Shown here: positions 26,427-34,051 of the stretch, piece by piece
Layout of the letters: each line of letters begins with the position of its first letter
Position numbering within the stretch: the first letter of the stretch is position 1
Origin: RDXT01 sp033765305
Lineage (GTDB): Bacteria > Bacteroidota > Bacteroidia > J057
Direction: 5' to 3'
NCBI GenBank assembly: GCA_033765305.1
Contig: JANRID010000067.1
Location: 1 to 64,000 of the forward strand
DNA length: 64,000 bases
Made by a program: the position numbers and the translations under genes
Notes under the pieces: model-generated
Seen by the model: only the letters and a program-made list of their open reading frames with translations
Told to the model about the DNA's origin: nothing
The model's database searches: none

Positions 26427-27212
26427 TCAGCGGAACGCGCGCTGGGCCAGATTGTTCGTCAGCTCCTCGGCCAGGATATAATCCGGCGATCCGGGCGGCA
26501 TGGTATGGGTCAGGTTGCGCTCCGCAAGGTCGATGGTATCCTGCGGGTTCGCAAAGATCTGATTCAGATCGAGATAGACGGGAAGGTCATACACGCCGCC
26601 GCGCTCGGCGAGGGAAAAGCGCACCCCGCCGAGCGGGATTTCGACGGTGCGCAGCAGGGCGTCGGTGCCGGTGTGGTAGGTGAAGCCCAGGGCTGGCGGG
26701 CCGGTTTGGGTGCTGGTGGAGTCCACCCGGCCTTCGAGCTTGAAGAATACATAGCCGGTGGTCCAGTTCCAGTGGTTGCCGCGGCTCACGCTCAGCGGAT
26801 GCAGGCTGGGGTACTGGGCGGGGTTGCCGCCGTTGAGCTCGGGCGGCACGCCGATTTTAAAGCGGACCGCGCTGTAGGTATTGGGCTTTACATAGGCCGT
26901 CAGGGGGCCGCTGCCGCTGGAGTCGGGCGTGTAGAAGGTTTGGATGCCGAAGTCATACAGCACCACGTCGGCAAGCCGCTCGGTCTTGCCGCTGCCTTCG
27001 CGCACCAGTTCGACGTCAGACACATACAGGCGGAAGGTCTCCACGGTGTAGGCCCGGCCGCCGGGGCTGGCATAGACGGTGCCTGGCGCGAAATCGTCCC
27101 GCCCTACGAGCGGGGTAAACTGCAGCCGGATCTCGGCTTGCTGTTCGGGGTCGGGCTTGCAGGCTGCCAGCAGCAGCAGCAGCGGAAGCAGGGCAGATGC
27201 GGTGCGTTGCAT
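26427..27212 (-). CDS. MbnP-like copper-binding lipoprotein
   Basis: The 261-aa product has a lipoprotein signal (LLPLLLLLAACKPD) and the MbnP-family pattern. It has the opening strand IRLQFTPLVG, the middle motif VETFRLYVSDVEL and the conserved aromatic cluster SRGNHWNWTTGYVFFKLEG. In characterised pairs one Trp of MbnP is oxidised by the di-haem partner MbnH, making a copper-binding site. Here the partner follows 43 bp downstream. The tandem suggests periplasmic copper capture. The start at ATG 27212 gives the lipobox. Confidence 0.75.
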   Translation of the reverse strand: MQRTASALLPLLLLLAACKPDPEQQAEIRLQFTPLVGRDDFAPGTVYASPGGRAYTVETFRLYVSDVELVREGSGKTERLADVVLYDFGIQTFYTPDSSGSGPLTAYVKPNTYSAVRFKIGVPPELNGGNPAQYPSLHPLSVSRGNHWNWTTGYVFFKLEGRVDSTSTQTGPPALGFTYHTGTDALLRTVEIPLGGVRFSLAERGGVYDLPVYLDLNQIFANPQDTIDLAERNLTHTMPPGSPDYILAEELTNNLAQRAFR

Positions 27213-27361
27213 GGTGTTGGAATTGAAATCGTCCAGGTAAACATACGGGTTTTCCGGAAAAGGCAGGCGTGACAAAAGTCACGGGCCGGCAAAAGTTCCG
27301 GAATCCGGCGGCAGTTCGTACTTTCGTGGAAGGACCGGATGCCATTGGCTGCCCGGAATCT

Positions 27362-27392
27362 GCCCTTCGGGCGCTGTTGCCGCCCGAAGGGC
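27362..27392. other. Perfect 12-bp hairpin upstream of glycan gene promoter
   Basis: GCCCTTCGGGCG (27362-27373) and CGCCCGAAGGGC (27381-27392) form a 12-bp stem with a 7-nt loop. There is no T-tract. It lies 33 bp before the -7 element at 27425 and may be a terminator relic or protein site. Confidence 0.4.
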
Positions 27393-27424
27393 GCAGACGC
27401 CGGACCGGCTATGTGCGGGTTCGG

Positions 27425-27432
27425 TATCTTTG
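27425..27432 (+). promoter_or_regulatory. -7 element of glycan assembly genes
   Basis: TATCTTTG is an exact match to TAnnTTTG. The start codon of the downstream sugar transferase is at 27490. Confidence 0.5.
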
Positions 27433-27489
27433 AGCAACTGCGAATGTGTATTCCGGGCCGGCCTGCCGGCCTGTTGCAGAAACCGCCGT

Positions 27490-28878
27490 ATGAACAGTAG
27501 CACCACCTACTTCTTCCGGTTTTTTGCGCTGGCCACCGAGTTTATCCTCATCAACCTGGCCTGCAAACTTGCCTACTTCCTCAAGTACGGCGAGTACGGG
27601 TCCTATGAGGATTACTATGTTTCGTTTTTCCTGATCTTCACCCTGGCCTGGGCCGGCGCCTCGCTGCTGGCCAACTCCTACGATCCGGCGCGGCTCGGCA
27701 GCCTGAAAGCATTCCTGCGCAGCCTGATTCTCACGGTTTTCCTGCATCTGTTCATCATTGCCCTCTACATCGTGAGCGTGAAGGCAGCCTATCTGTCCCG
27801 CCTTTACCTGATCTACACCTACTCGGCGGCTTTTTTCTCCATCATCGGCTTCCGCTCGCTGCTCATTCTCGCCTACCGCTACTACACCAGCATGAACTAC
27901 CACGTGCGCAAGATCGTCATGATCGGCGAGGGGCGCATGCTGGACGACCTGGAAGGCCTTTTCAATCCGGCGTACACGACGGTGTACCGCTTTCTGGACC
28001 AGATTCCTCCGGACTACGACCGGAACCTGCTGGCGCAGGACCTGAGCGGCATGCTGGAGGATATCAAGTCGTTCTGCCTGCGGGAGCAGGTCAACGAAAT
28101 CTACCTCGCGCTGCCGGCTGCCTCGGAGGAGGCCATCGACGAGCTGTTTGGCTTTGCGGATGACCATTTTATCTATTTCCGCATCGTCACGGACTTCAAT
28201 GTGCTGCGCCGCCGCCAGGTCAACGTGAGCTTCTATGGCCACATCCCGGTCATCAGCCTGCGCCGCGAGCCGCTGAAATCGGCCCTGAACCGCGTGGTGA
28301 AGCGCGGCTTCGATGTGGCCTTCTCGCTGGGGGTGATCGTGCTGATCTTTCCCTGGCTCTATCCGCTGATCGCCCTGTGCATCCGCCTCGATTCGCCTGG
28401 GCCTGTGCTGTTTACCCAGCTCCGGTCCGGGCGCAACAACCGCCTGTTCAAGGTCTATAAATTCCGGACCATGCATGTCAATGCCGATGCGGACCAGCTC
28501 CAGGCGACCCGCGGCGACCGCCGGGTCACGCGGGTGGGGCGCTTTCTGCGGCGCAGCAGCCTCGATGAGTTTCCCCAGTTCATCAATGTGCTGCTGGGCG
28601 ACATGTCCGTGGTAGGGCCCCGTCCGCACATGGTGAAGCATACCAGCGAGTATGCAAGCGTGATCGACAAGTACCTGCTGCGGCACTTCATCACGCCCGG
28701 CATCACCGGCCACGCCCAGGTCAACGGCTACCGGGGCGAAACCCGCGACCCGCTGCTGATGCAGAAGCGCGTGGAATACGACACCTGGTACATCGAAAAC
28801 TGGAGCCTGCTGCTGGACCTGAAAATCATCCTCCAGACTACCCTGCTGCTGTGGAAGGACCGCAACCGCGCCTACTGA
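27490..28878 (+). CDS. Polyprenyl-phosphate glycosyl-1-phosphate transferase (WbaP/WcaJ-type)
   Basis: This 462-aa enzyme has four N-terminal membrane segments, a central Rossmann-like part, one further hydrophobic stretch (LGVIVLIFPWLYPLIAL) and the bacterial sugar-transferase domain: SPGPVLFTQLRSGRNN, FKVYKFRTM, RFLRRSSLDEFPQFINVL, GPRPH. It starts exopolysaccharide or O-antigen synthesis by moving a sugar-1-phosphate from a UDP-sugar to undecaprenyl phosphate. The next gene encodes a WecG/TagA-type transferase, 8 bp later. ATG 27490 places the first membrane segment at the usual position. Confidence 0.87.
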   Translation: MNSSTTYFFRFFALATEFILINLACKLAYFLKYGEYGSYEDYYVSFFLIFTLAWAGASLLANSYDPARLGSLKAFLRSLILTVFLHLFIIALYIVSVKAAYLSRLYLIYTYSAAFFSIIGFRSLLILAYRYYTSMNYHVRKIVMIGEGRMLDDLEGLFNPAYTTVYRFLDQIPPDYDRNLLAQDLSGMLEDIKSFCLREQVNEIYLALPAASEEAIDELFGFADDHFIYFRIVTDFNVLRRRQVNVSFYGHIPVISLRREPLKSALNRVVKRGFDVAFSLGVIVLIFPWLYPLIALCIRLDSPGPVLFTQLRSGRNNRLFKVYKFRTMHVNADADQLQATRGDRRVTRVGRFLRRSSLDEFPQFINVLLGDMSVVGPRPHMVKHTSEYASVIDKYLLRHFITPGITGHAQVNGYRGETRDPLLMQKRVEYDTWYIENWSLLLDLKIILQTTLLLWKDRNRAY

Positions 28879-28886
28879 TCCCGCCT

Positions 28887-29648
28887 ATGCCGCCTGTTGT
28901 ACCGCTGCTGAACATCGAAGTGCACAGCCTGTCTTTCGGGGAAGCGCTGGACTGCATCCGGAGCGGGACCGTGTACACGCCGAATGTGGACCACCTGCGG
29001 CTGCTCCAGCGCAGCCGGCCATTCTACGAAGCCTACCGGGAGGCGGGCTGGCGGCTGTGCGACAGCCGGATTCTGCTCTGGGCCTCCCGCATGCTGGGCA
29101 CGCCGCTGCAGGACCAGATCGCCGGCAGCGACTTTCTCCCGGCCTATGTGCGCCGCCACCCGGACCGCCGTTACGCCCTGCTGGGCGGCACGACGCCGGA
29201 AGCTGCGGCGCAGGCCCGCGCAGCCCTCAACCGGCTGGCCGGGCGCGAGGCCGTTGTGGCGGCGTGGTCGCCGCCCTTCGGTTTCGAGCAGGATGCGGAG
29301 CAGCTGGCCCGCTGCATCGGCTGGCTCCGGGCGCAGCACGCAGACGTGGTAGCCGTCGGGCTGGGCGCCCCCAAGCAGGAACTGCTCATCGCCCGCATCC
29401 GGCAGGCGCTGCCGGAGGTGCAGCTCTGGATCGCTGCCGGCGCAGCCATTGATTTTCAGGGCGGATACCAGCGCCGGGCGCCCGCCTGGATGACCCGCGC
29501 CGGCCTGGAGTGGGCCTACCGCCTGGCACATGATCCCCTCCGGCTGGCCCGCCGCTACCTGTGGCACGACCTTCCGGTGCTGGGCCTGCTGGCCCTCCAG
29601 CGGATGGGCCGCTACCGCAATCCCTGGCCCGAAGCTCCAAAACCTTAA
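28887..29648 (+). CDS. WecG/TagA/CpsF-family glycosyltransferase
   Basis: The 253-aa protein matches the WecG/TagA family. It has TPNVDHLRLLQRS (acceptor/active Asp region) and CDSRILLWASRMLG, and then the motifs VVAVGLGAPKQE and LWIAAGAAIDFQGGYQRRAPAWM. These enzymes add an N-acetyl-mannosaminyl-type residue to a lipid-linked sugar. It follows the sugar-1-phosphate transferase by 8 bp, so the two likely act in one pathway. ATG 28887 is preferred to the overlapping ATG at 28851. Confidence 0.85.
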   Translation: MPPVVPLLNIEVHSLSFGEALDCIRSGTVYTPNVDHLRLLQRSRPFYEAYREAGWRLCDSRILLWASRMLGTPLQDQIAGSDFLPAYVRRHPDRRYALLGGTTPEAAAQARAALNRLAGREAVVAAWSPPFGFEQDAEQLARCIGWLRAQHADVVAVGLGAPKQELLIARIRQALPEVQLWIAAGAAIDFQGGYQRRAPAWMTRAGLEWAYRLAHDPLRLARRYLWHDLPVLGLLALQRMGRYRNPWPEAPKP

Positions 29649-29744
29649 AAAAATCTCTTCCGATTCTCCCCGAATGCGTATTTTGCGCCCCGCCAGTTTC
29701 CGCAACGCTATCCGCCAGCCTGCGGGCCAGGCTCCCGCTTCCAT

Positions 29745-30968
29745 ATGATCTCGCTTTCAGCGCCGCATACCCAGATCCGGGCCAGCATTCAGCTTCCGTC
29801 TTCCAAAAGCGAAAGCAACCGCGCCCTGATCATTCAGGCACTCAGCCGGGAACCGGTTGTGCTTGAAAACCTGTCCCAGGCACGGGACACCCGAACCATG
29901 ATCCGGCTGCTGGAGTCGGAGGGGCAGGTGATGGATGTGATCGATGCCGGCACCACCATGCGCTTTCTGACCGCATACTGCGCCGTTTCCGGGCGCGACC
30001 AAATCCTGACGGGCACGCCCCGCATGTGCCGCCGCCCCATCGGCATTCTGGTGGATGCCCTGCGCGGGCTCGGCGCCGAGATCGAATACTGGAACCAGGA
30101 AGGCTACCCGCCGCTGCACGTCGTGAGCAAGGGCTCGCGCATGCACGGAGGCGCGCTGTCCATGCGCGGCGACGTGAGCAGCCAGTTCATCTCGGCCATC
30201 CTGATGATTGCCCCCTGCCTGCCGGGCGGGCTGGAGCTTACCCTGACCGGCGAAATTGCCTCCCGGCCCTACATCGAGACGACCCGCAGCCTCATGGCGC
30301 ATTTCGGCGTCGAGACCCGCTGGGAAGGCGATACCCTGATGGTGCCCGAAAGCCCGTACCGGGCCAATACGCTGCGCATCGAGCCCGACTGGAGCGCTGC
30401 CAGCTACTGGTACAGCATGGCTGCCCTGGCCGAATCGGCCGAAATCACCCTCGAAGGCCTCCGCGACGCATCCTTCCAGGGCGACCGCCGGATTGCGGAG
30501 CTGATGGAGCCGTTCGGCGTGCGCAGCGAGTTCCGGGGGGATGCAGTCGTGCTGACCCGCATGCCGGGCCCCTATCCGGATTCGCTCGAATTCGACCTGA
30601 CCGAAAACCCGGATCTGGCCCAGACCCTTGCCGTGGCCGCCGCCGCCACAGGCGTATCCCTGCGCATGACCGGCCTGCAGACCCTCCGCATCAAGGAGAC
30701 CGACCGCATCGCGGCCCTCCAGCAGGAGCTGGGCAAGGTCGGCGTGCAGATTGAGGCTGCCGACGACAGCCTGACCGTCGGCGGGCAGGCGCAGCCCACC
30801 CGCGAAATCATCGCCACCTACGAAGACCACCGCATGGCAATGGCGTTTGCGCCCCTGGTGCTGCGCACCGGGCAGCTCAGCATCGCCGATCCCCTGGTGG
30901 TGGAAAAGTCCTACCCCGATTTCTGGCGCCACCTGGAGCTGGCGGGCATCCGCACCCAGCGCTGGTAG
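29745..30968 (+). CDS. aroA: 3-phosphoshikimate 1-carboxyvinyltransferase
   Basis: The 407-aa protein has EPSP synthase motifs: PSSKSESNRALII with the substrate-binding Lys and Ser, DAGTTMRFLTAY, and RIKETDRIAALQQEL. It also has YEDHRMAMAFA near the end. The enzyme joins shikimate-3-phosphate and phosphoenolpyruvate in aromatic amino-acid synthesis. The family's LPGSKS appears as LPSSKS, and the length is slightly below the usual 425-430. A weak -7 (TATTTTG, 29679) precedes it. proC follows 25 bp later. Confidence 0.93.
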   Translation: MISLSAPHTQIRASIQLPSSKSESNRALIIQALSREPVVLENLSQARDTRTMIRLLESEGQVMDVIDAGTTMRFLTAYCAVSGRDQILTGTPRMCRRPIGILVDALRGLGAEIEYWNQEGYPPLHVVSKGSRMHGGALSMRGDVSSQFISAILMIAPCLPGGLELTLTGEIASRPYIETTRSLMAHFGVETRWEGDTLMVPESPYRANTLRIEPDWSAASYWYSMAALAESAEITLEGLRDASFQGDRRIAELMEPFGVRSEFRGDAVVLTRMPGPYPDSLEFDLTENPDLAQTLAVAAAATGVSLRMTGLQTLRIKETDRIAALQQELGKVGVQIEAADDSLTVGGQAQPTREIIATYEDHRMAMAFAPLVLRTGQLSIADPLVVEKSYPDFWRHLELAGIRTQRW

Positions 30969-30993
30969 CGAAGCACGATTCATTCCGCTGCTC

Positions 30994-31797
30994 ATGAATG
31001 TACTGATTGCAGGGGCCGGCAACATGGGCCTCACCTACGGGCGCAGCTTCGTCCACGCCAGCGTGGTGCGGCGCGACTGCCTGCACTTCATCGACCGCAA
31101 CGAGGACAAGGCAGAGCTGATCCGGGACATCTCCGACAACCCGCTGCACCTTGCGCCCTCGGGCTTTGTCCGGAATATGGATCTGGTGATCCTGAGCGTC
31201 AAGCCGCAGGACTTTCCGGGGCTGGCTGCGCAGCTGCGGCCTTACCTGCGGCGGGAGCAGCTTGCGCTCAGCATCATGGCCGGCATCACCATCGCGCAGG
31301 TGCAGCAGGCGCTCGGGCTGGAGCGCATCGTGCGCGCCATGCCCAACCTGCCCGCCCAGATCGGCCAGGGCATGACCGTCTTCACAACCTCCGACAAGGT
31401 GGCCCGCAAGGAGCTGTTCTACATCCAGAACCTGCTCAATACCACCGGCAAGACGCTGTACACTGCCGAAGAGCCGATGATCGACGCCGCGACGGCCGTG
31501 TCGGGCAGCGGCCCGGCGTACGTGTACTACTTCATGAGCGCCATGATGGAAGCCGCGCGCGGCATGGGGTTCAACGAAGGCGAAGCGGCGCTGCTGGTCA
31601 ACCAGACCTTCCTGGGCGCGGTGGATCTGCTGCGCCAGGATACGACCGGCTGCGAAGCCTGGATCGCACGGGTGGCGTCCAAGGGCGGCACCACCGAGGC
31701 CGCGCTGGCCTATTTTCTGGAACAAGGGCTCAGATCCAACATCGCCGGAGGGCTTGAAGCAGCCCGCAGGCGTGCAGTGGAGCTGAGCAAATCCTGA
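30994..31797 (+). CDS. proC: Pyrroline-5-carboxylate reductase
   Basis: This 267-aa protein has the N-terminal nucleotide-binding motif IAGAGNMG, VKPQDFPGL, the family stretch RAMPNLPAQIGQGMT, and the catalytic-site region SGSGPAYVYYFM, with SKGGTTEAAL near the end. It reduces pyrroline-5-carboxylate to proline with NAD(P)H. It follows aroA in the same direction with 25 bp between and may be co-transcribed. The start at ATG 30994 matches the family; upstream frame lies inside aroA. Confidence 0.93.
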   Translation: MNVLIAGAGNMGLTYGRSFVHASVVRRDCLHFIDRNEDKAELIRDISDNPLHLAPSGFVRNMDLVILSVKPQDFPGLAAQLRPYLRREQLALSIMAGITIAQVQQALGLERIVRAMPNLPAQIGQGMTVFTTSDKVARKELFYIQNLLNTTGKTLYTAEEPMIDAATAVSGSGPAYVYYFMSAMMEAARGMGFNEGEAALLVNQTFLGAVDLLRQDTTGCEAWIARVASKGGTTEAALAYFLEQGLRSNIAGGLEAARRRAVELSKS

Positions 31798-31824
31798 GGC
31801 ATCCGCCGCTTTTTCCGGGAAGAA

Positions 31825-31856
31825 TTTGGAAATGCCCGGCCCGCAGGCTATATTTG
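31825..31856 (+). promoter_or_regulatory. Near-ideal Bacteroidota promoter of rpsU
   Basis: TTTG (31825-31828), a 20-nt spacer and TATATTTG (31849-31856) reproduce the full TTTG-N19-21-TAnnTTTG consensus with no mismatch. Initiation near 31861 would give a ~32-nt leader carrying the Shine-Dalgarno. Confidence 0.75.
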
Positions 31857-31877
31857 CTGCCCGTTGAAATTCACCTG

Positions 31878-31888
31878 AAAGGAGGTAA
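31878..31888 (+). promoter_or_regulatory. Full Shine-Dalgarno before rpsU
   Basis: AAAGGAGGTAA is an essentially perfect complement of the 16S anti-Shine-Dalgarno, ending 4 nt before the GTG start at 31893. Elsewhere in this window I see no comparable site, in keeping with the Bacteroidota habit of not using it. Confidence 0.85.
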
Positions 31889-31892
31889 TTCT

Positions 31893-32087
31893 GTGCTGAT
31901 TATCCGCATCAAGGACGGCGAGACAGTCGACAAAGCCCTGCGCCGTTACAAGAAGAAGTTCGAGAAAACCGGCGTTCTGAAGGAAGTGCGCAGCCGGATG
32001 CATTTCCACAAGCCTTCCGAGGAGCGCAAGGAGATCCTGAAGCGCGCACGCCGCCGCCAGGAGCACTACGCTGCCGAAAACTTCTGA
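31893..32087 (+). CDS. rpsU: Small ribosomal subunit protein bS21
   Basis: This 64-aa protein begins LIIRIKDGETVDKALRRYKK and ends in a basic helix, as bS21 does. It binds near the 3' end of 16S rRNA; in Bacteroidota it helps sequester the anti-Shine-Dalgarno. Here the start is GTG, behind a full Shine-Dalgarno, so its translation should rise when bS21 is scarce and the anti-Shine-Dalgarno is free. It has its own strong promoter and an intrinsic terminator at 32124, which also separates it from xerC. Confidence 0.95.
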   Translation: MLIIRIKDGETVDKALRRYKKKFEKTGVLKEVRSRMHFHKPSEERKEILKRARRRQEHYAAENF

Positions 32088-32123
32088 AAGTCTGACGCCA
32101 TTCGGCGCAAGCTTACATATGAG

Positions 32124-32159
32124 AAGGCCCGGATTCTTTCCGGGCCTTGTTGTTTTTTT
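32124..32159 (+). terminator. Intrinsic terminator after rpsU
   Basis: AAGGCCCGGA (32124-32133) and TCCGGGCCTT (32139-32148) form a 10-bp stem with a 5-nt loop, followed by GTTGTTTTTTT. Confidence 0.85.
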
Positions 32160-32200
32160 CAGGAGATCCGGGTACCTTCCATCCTGCAAGCGCATCAGGC

Positions 32201-33112
32201 ATGTATCTCCGGGACCAGTTTGAATCCTATCTGCGCAGCGAACGGCAGTACAGCCCGCATACGTGCCGGGCGTACCTGGATGATCTGGATGCCCTCGATG
32301 CCTTCCGCCTGGCGTCCGGGCTGGTCTCGGTGTTTGACCCCGCAGGCGCTGCTGCGGTGCGCCATCCGGAGCTCCGCCGATGGCTGGCCCATCTGGTCCG
32401 CGAGGGCCTGGCTGCACGCAGCCTCGCCCGCAAGCGCGCATCCCTGCAGGCGTATTTCGCATTTGCCGTCAGAGAGGGCGCATGCGACGCCAATCCTGCA
32501 ACCCGCCTCCGCACCCCGCGTATAGAAAAGAAGCTCCCGGCCTATCTCCGGGAAGCCGAGGCGGAACAGATGCTCGATCCGACCAACTTCGCTCCGGATT
32601 TCACAGGCCAGCGCGACCGCTGCCTCCTGGAGCTGCTCTACGGCTGCGGCCTGCGCCGCGCGGAGGTCATCAGCCTCCGGCACGAGAGCGTGGACCGCTA
32701 CGGCCAGACGATCCGCGTTGCAGGCAAAGGCGGCAAAACCCGGGTCCTGCCTTTCGGGCGCCATGTGCGGGAGGCCCTCGACCGCTATCTCGATGCCGCC
32801 GCCGCCGCCGGCCTCCCCGCCGCCGGCCCGCTGCTGGTGCGCCCCGGCGGCGAAGCCCTGTACCCGAAGCTGGTGCACCGCATCGTGCAGCAGTACGCCC
32901 CAGCCGCCCCGGCCCACCCGCATGCGCTGCGCCACAGCTATGCCACGCACCTGCTCGACCGGGGCGCCGACCTGAATGCGATCAAGGAGTTGCTGGGGCA
33001 CAGCAGCCTCGCGGCTACGGAGGTGTACACCCACAACACCATCTCGAAACTCAAGGCCATTCACGCCCTCGCCCATCCCAGGGCCGAGGACTTAACTACA
33101 GATCCGCTATGA
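32201..33112 (+). CDS. xerC: Tyrosine recombinase XerC
   Basis: The 303-aa protein has an N-terminal SAM-like core-binding domain and a catalytic domain with all six residues of the family. These are Arg in GCGLRRAE, Lys in AGKGGKTR, His and Arg in HALRHSYATHLLDRG, His in LGHSSL and Tyr in EVYTH. With XerD it resolves chromosome dimers at dif. The gene sits between rpsU and hpf as in many Bacteroidota. It overlaps hpf by 4 nt (ATGA). The frame extends upstream to 32147, but that lies in the rpsU terminator. Confidence 0.9.
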   Translation: MYLRDQFESYLRSERQYSPHTCRAYLDDLDALDAFRLASGLVSVFDPAGAAAVRHPELRRWLAHLVREGLAARSLARKRASLQAYFAFAVREGACDANPATRLRTPRIEKKLPAYLREAEAEQMLDPTNFAPDFTGQRDRCLLELLYGCGLRRAEVISLRHESVDRYGQTIRVAGKGGKTRVLPFGRHVREALDRYLDAAAAAGLPAAGPLLVRPGGEALYPKLVHRIVQQYAPAAPAHPHALRHSYATHLLDRGADLNAIKELLGHSSLAATEVYTHNTISKLKAIHALAHPRAEDLTTDPL

Positions 33113-33411
33113 AAGTCACCATTCAATCCATTCACTTCGACGCCAAGGACGCGCTGAAGCAGTATGTTCAGGACAAATGCAATAAGCTGGACCGCTACTA
33201 CGACGGGATTCTGTCCGGAAGTGTCAGCCTGAAGCTGCAGCAGGAAGTCAAGCAGGCCAACAAGCTGGTCGAAATCCGGCTGCAGGTGCCCGGCGATATC
33301 CTGATGGCCAGCCAGGAAGGCCAAACCTTCGAGGAGGCTACCGATCTGGTGACGGACAAGCTCAAAGAACAGATCAAACGCTATAAAGAACGCCAGCACG
33401 GGCACGCCTGA
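33109..33411 (+). CDS. hpf: Ribosome hibernation promoting factor (short HPF/RaiA family)
   Basis: This 100-aa protein has the HPF/RaiA fold sequence: VTIQSIHFDAKDALKQYVQDK, then KLDRYYDGILSGSVSLKL, VEIRLQVPGDILMASQEG and the helix FEEATDLVTDKLKEQIKRYKER. It binds the ribosomal decoding region in starvation and blocks initiation. It has no long C-terminal dimerisation domain, so it is the short form. The start overlaps the xerC stop by 4 nt. A strong terminator follows. Confidence 0.92.
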   Translation: MKVTIQSIHFDAKDALKQYVQDKCNKLDRYYDGILSGSVSLKLQQEVKQANKLVEIRLQVPGDILMASQEGQTFEEATDLVTDKLKEQIKRYKERQHGHA

Positions 33412-33432
33412 GCGGCCCGGCTCCCCATACCG

Positions 33433-33467
33433 GCAGGCCTGCGGTTTCCGCAGGCCTGCTTTGTTTT
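33433..33467 (+). terminator. Intrinsic terminator after hpf
   Basis: GCAGGCCTGCGG (33433-33444) and CCGCAGGCCTGC (33448-33459) form a perfect 12-bp stem with a 3-nt loop, followed by TTTGTTTT. Confidence 0.9.
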
Positions 33468-33498
33468 CCGGCATGAGGGGTTGATTTATTGTATTCAT

Positions 33499-33516
33499 GT
33501 GCATATATTTGTGCAT
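33499..33516 (+). promoter_or_regulatory. marR promoter with flanking direct repeats (candidate operator)
   Basis: The -7 element TATATTTG (33504-33511) is an exact consensus match and is flanked by two copies of GTGCAT (33499-33504 and 33511-33516). The second copy overlaps the ATG at 33515, so the mRNA would be nearly leaderless and a bound regulator would block initiation. TTGA at 33481-33484 is a weak -33 element. Confidence 0.5.
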
Positions 33517-33994
33517 GCGAATCGAAGAAGCATTGCACACCGGGCGCTTTCAGGGCGAGCTCCATAAGGCGCATCTCAACCTGCTCCACACCGCGGCCTG
33601 GCTCCGGGCAGCCATCAGCCGCTGCCTGCGTCCCTTCGGCATCTCCCATGAGCAGTACAATGTCCTGCGCATTCTCGCCGGGGCAGGGGAGGAGCGCCTC
33701 TGCATCCGCGACATCGCCGGGCGCATGGTGGAGCAGCACTCCAGTGTGTCCCGCTTGGTCGATAAGCTGGAGTCCAAGCAGCTGATAACCAGAAATATAT
33801 CCGAACAGGACCGCCGCGAGTGGCAGATCCTCATTACCCCCGCCGGCCTGGCGCTGCTGGAGGAGGTCCGCCGCGACGGCAGCCTGGAGCTGCTGCACCG
33901 CACCGGCCCCGACGAGCTGGAGGCCCGCCTGCTGAATGTGCTCCTCGACCGGCTCCGCGCCGGCCTGGCTGCGCCGCCGGCGCAGGATGCGTGA
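33515..33994 (+). CDS. MarR-family transcriptional regulator (MhqR-like by context)
   Basis: This 159-aa winged-helix protein has the MarR order: ISHEQYNVLRIL, then LCIRDIAGRMVEQHSSVSRLVDKLE (recognition helix), then the wing ISEQDRREWQILITPAGLALL. Dimers bind palindromic operators and release on sensing small molecules or thiol oxidation. Its only Cys residues lie near the N-terminal half (SRCLR and LCIRD). It heads a run of genes equivalent to the B. subtilis MhqR targets. ATG 33515 is preferred; the ATG at 33497 is upstream of the -7 element. Confidence 0.85.
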   Translation: MRIEEALHTGRFQGELHKAHLNLLHTAAWLRAAISRCLRPFGISHEQYNVLRILAGAGEERLCIRDIAGRMVEQHSSVSRLVDKLESKQLITRNISEQDRREWQILITPAGLALLEEVRRDGSLELLHRTGPDELEARLLNVLLDRLRAGLAAPPAQDA

Positions 33995-34018
33995 AACCCT
34001 GAAGCTGCATTATTCGTA

Positions 34019-34028
34019 TGCATATGCA
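34019..34028. promoter_or_regulatory. Palindrome TGCATATGCA, candidate MarR operator
   Basis: A perfect 10-bp palindrome lies in the 57-bp gap between the marR stop and the glyoxalase-fold gene. It shares GCATAT with the sequence around the marR -7 element. Confidence 0.4.
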
Positions 34029-34051
34029 AACAATGTTGTAACACAGAAAAT

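Noticed and set aside
34019..34028. Treating TGCATATGCA as a proven MhqR operator
   Set aside because: The palindrome is only 10 bp and the MarR binding site of this family member is unknown, so it is kept as a candidate only.
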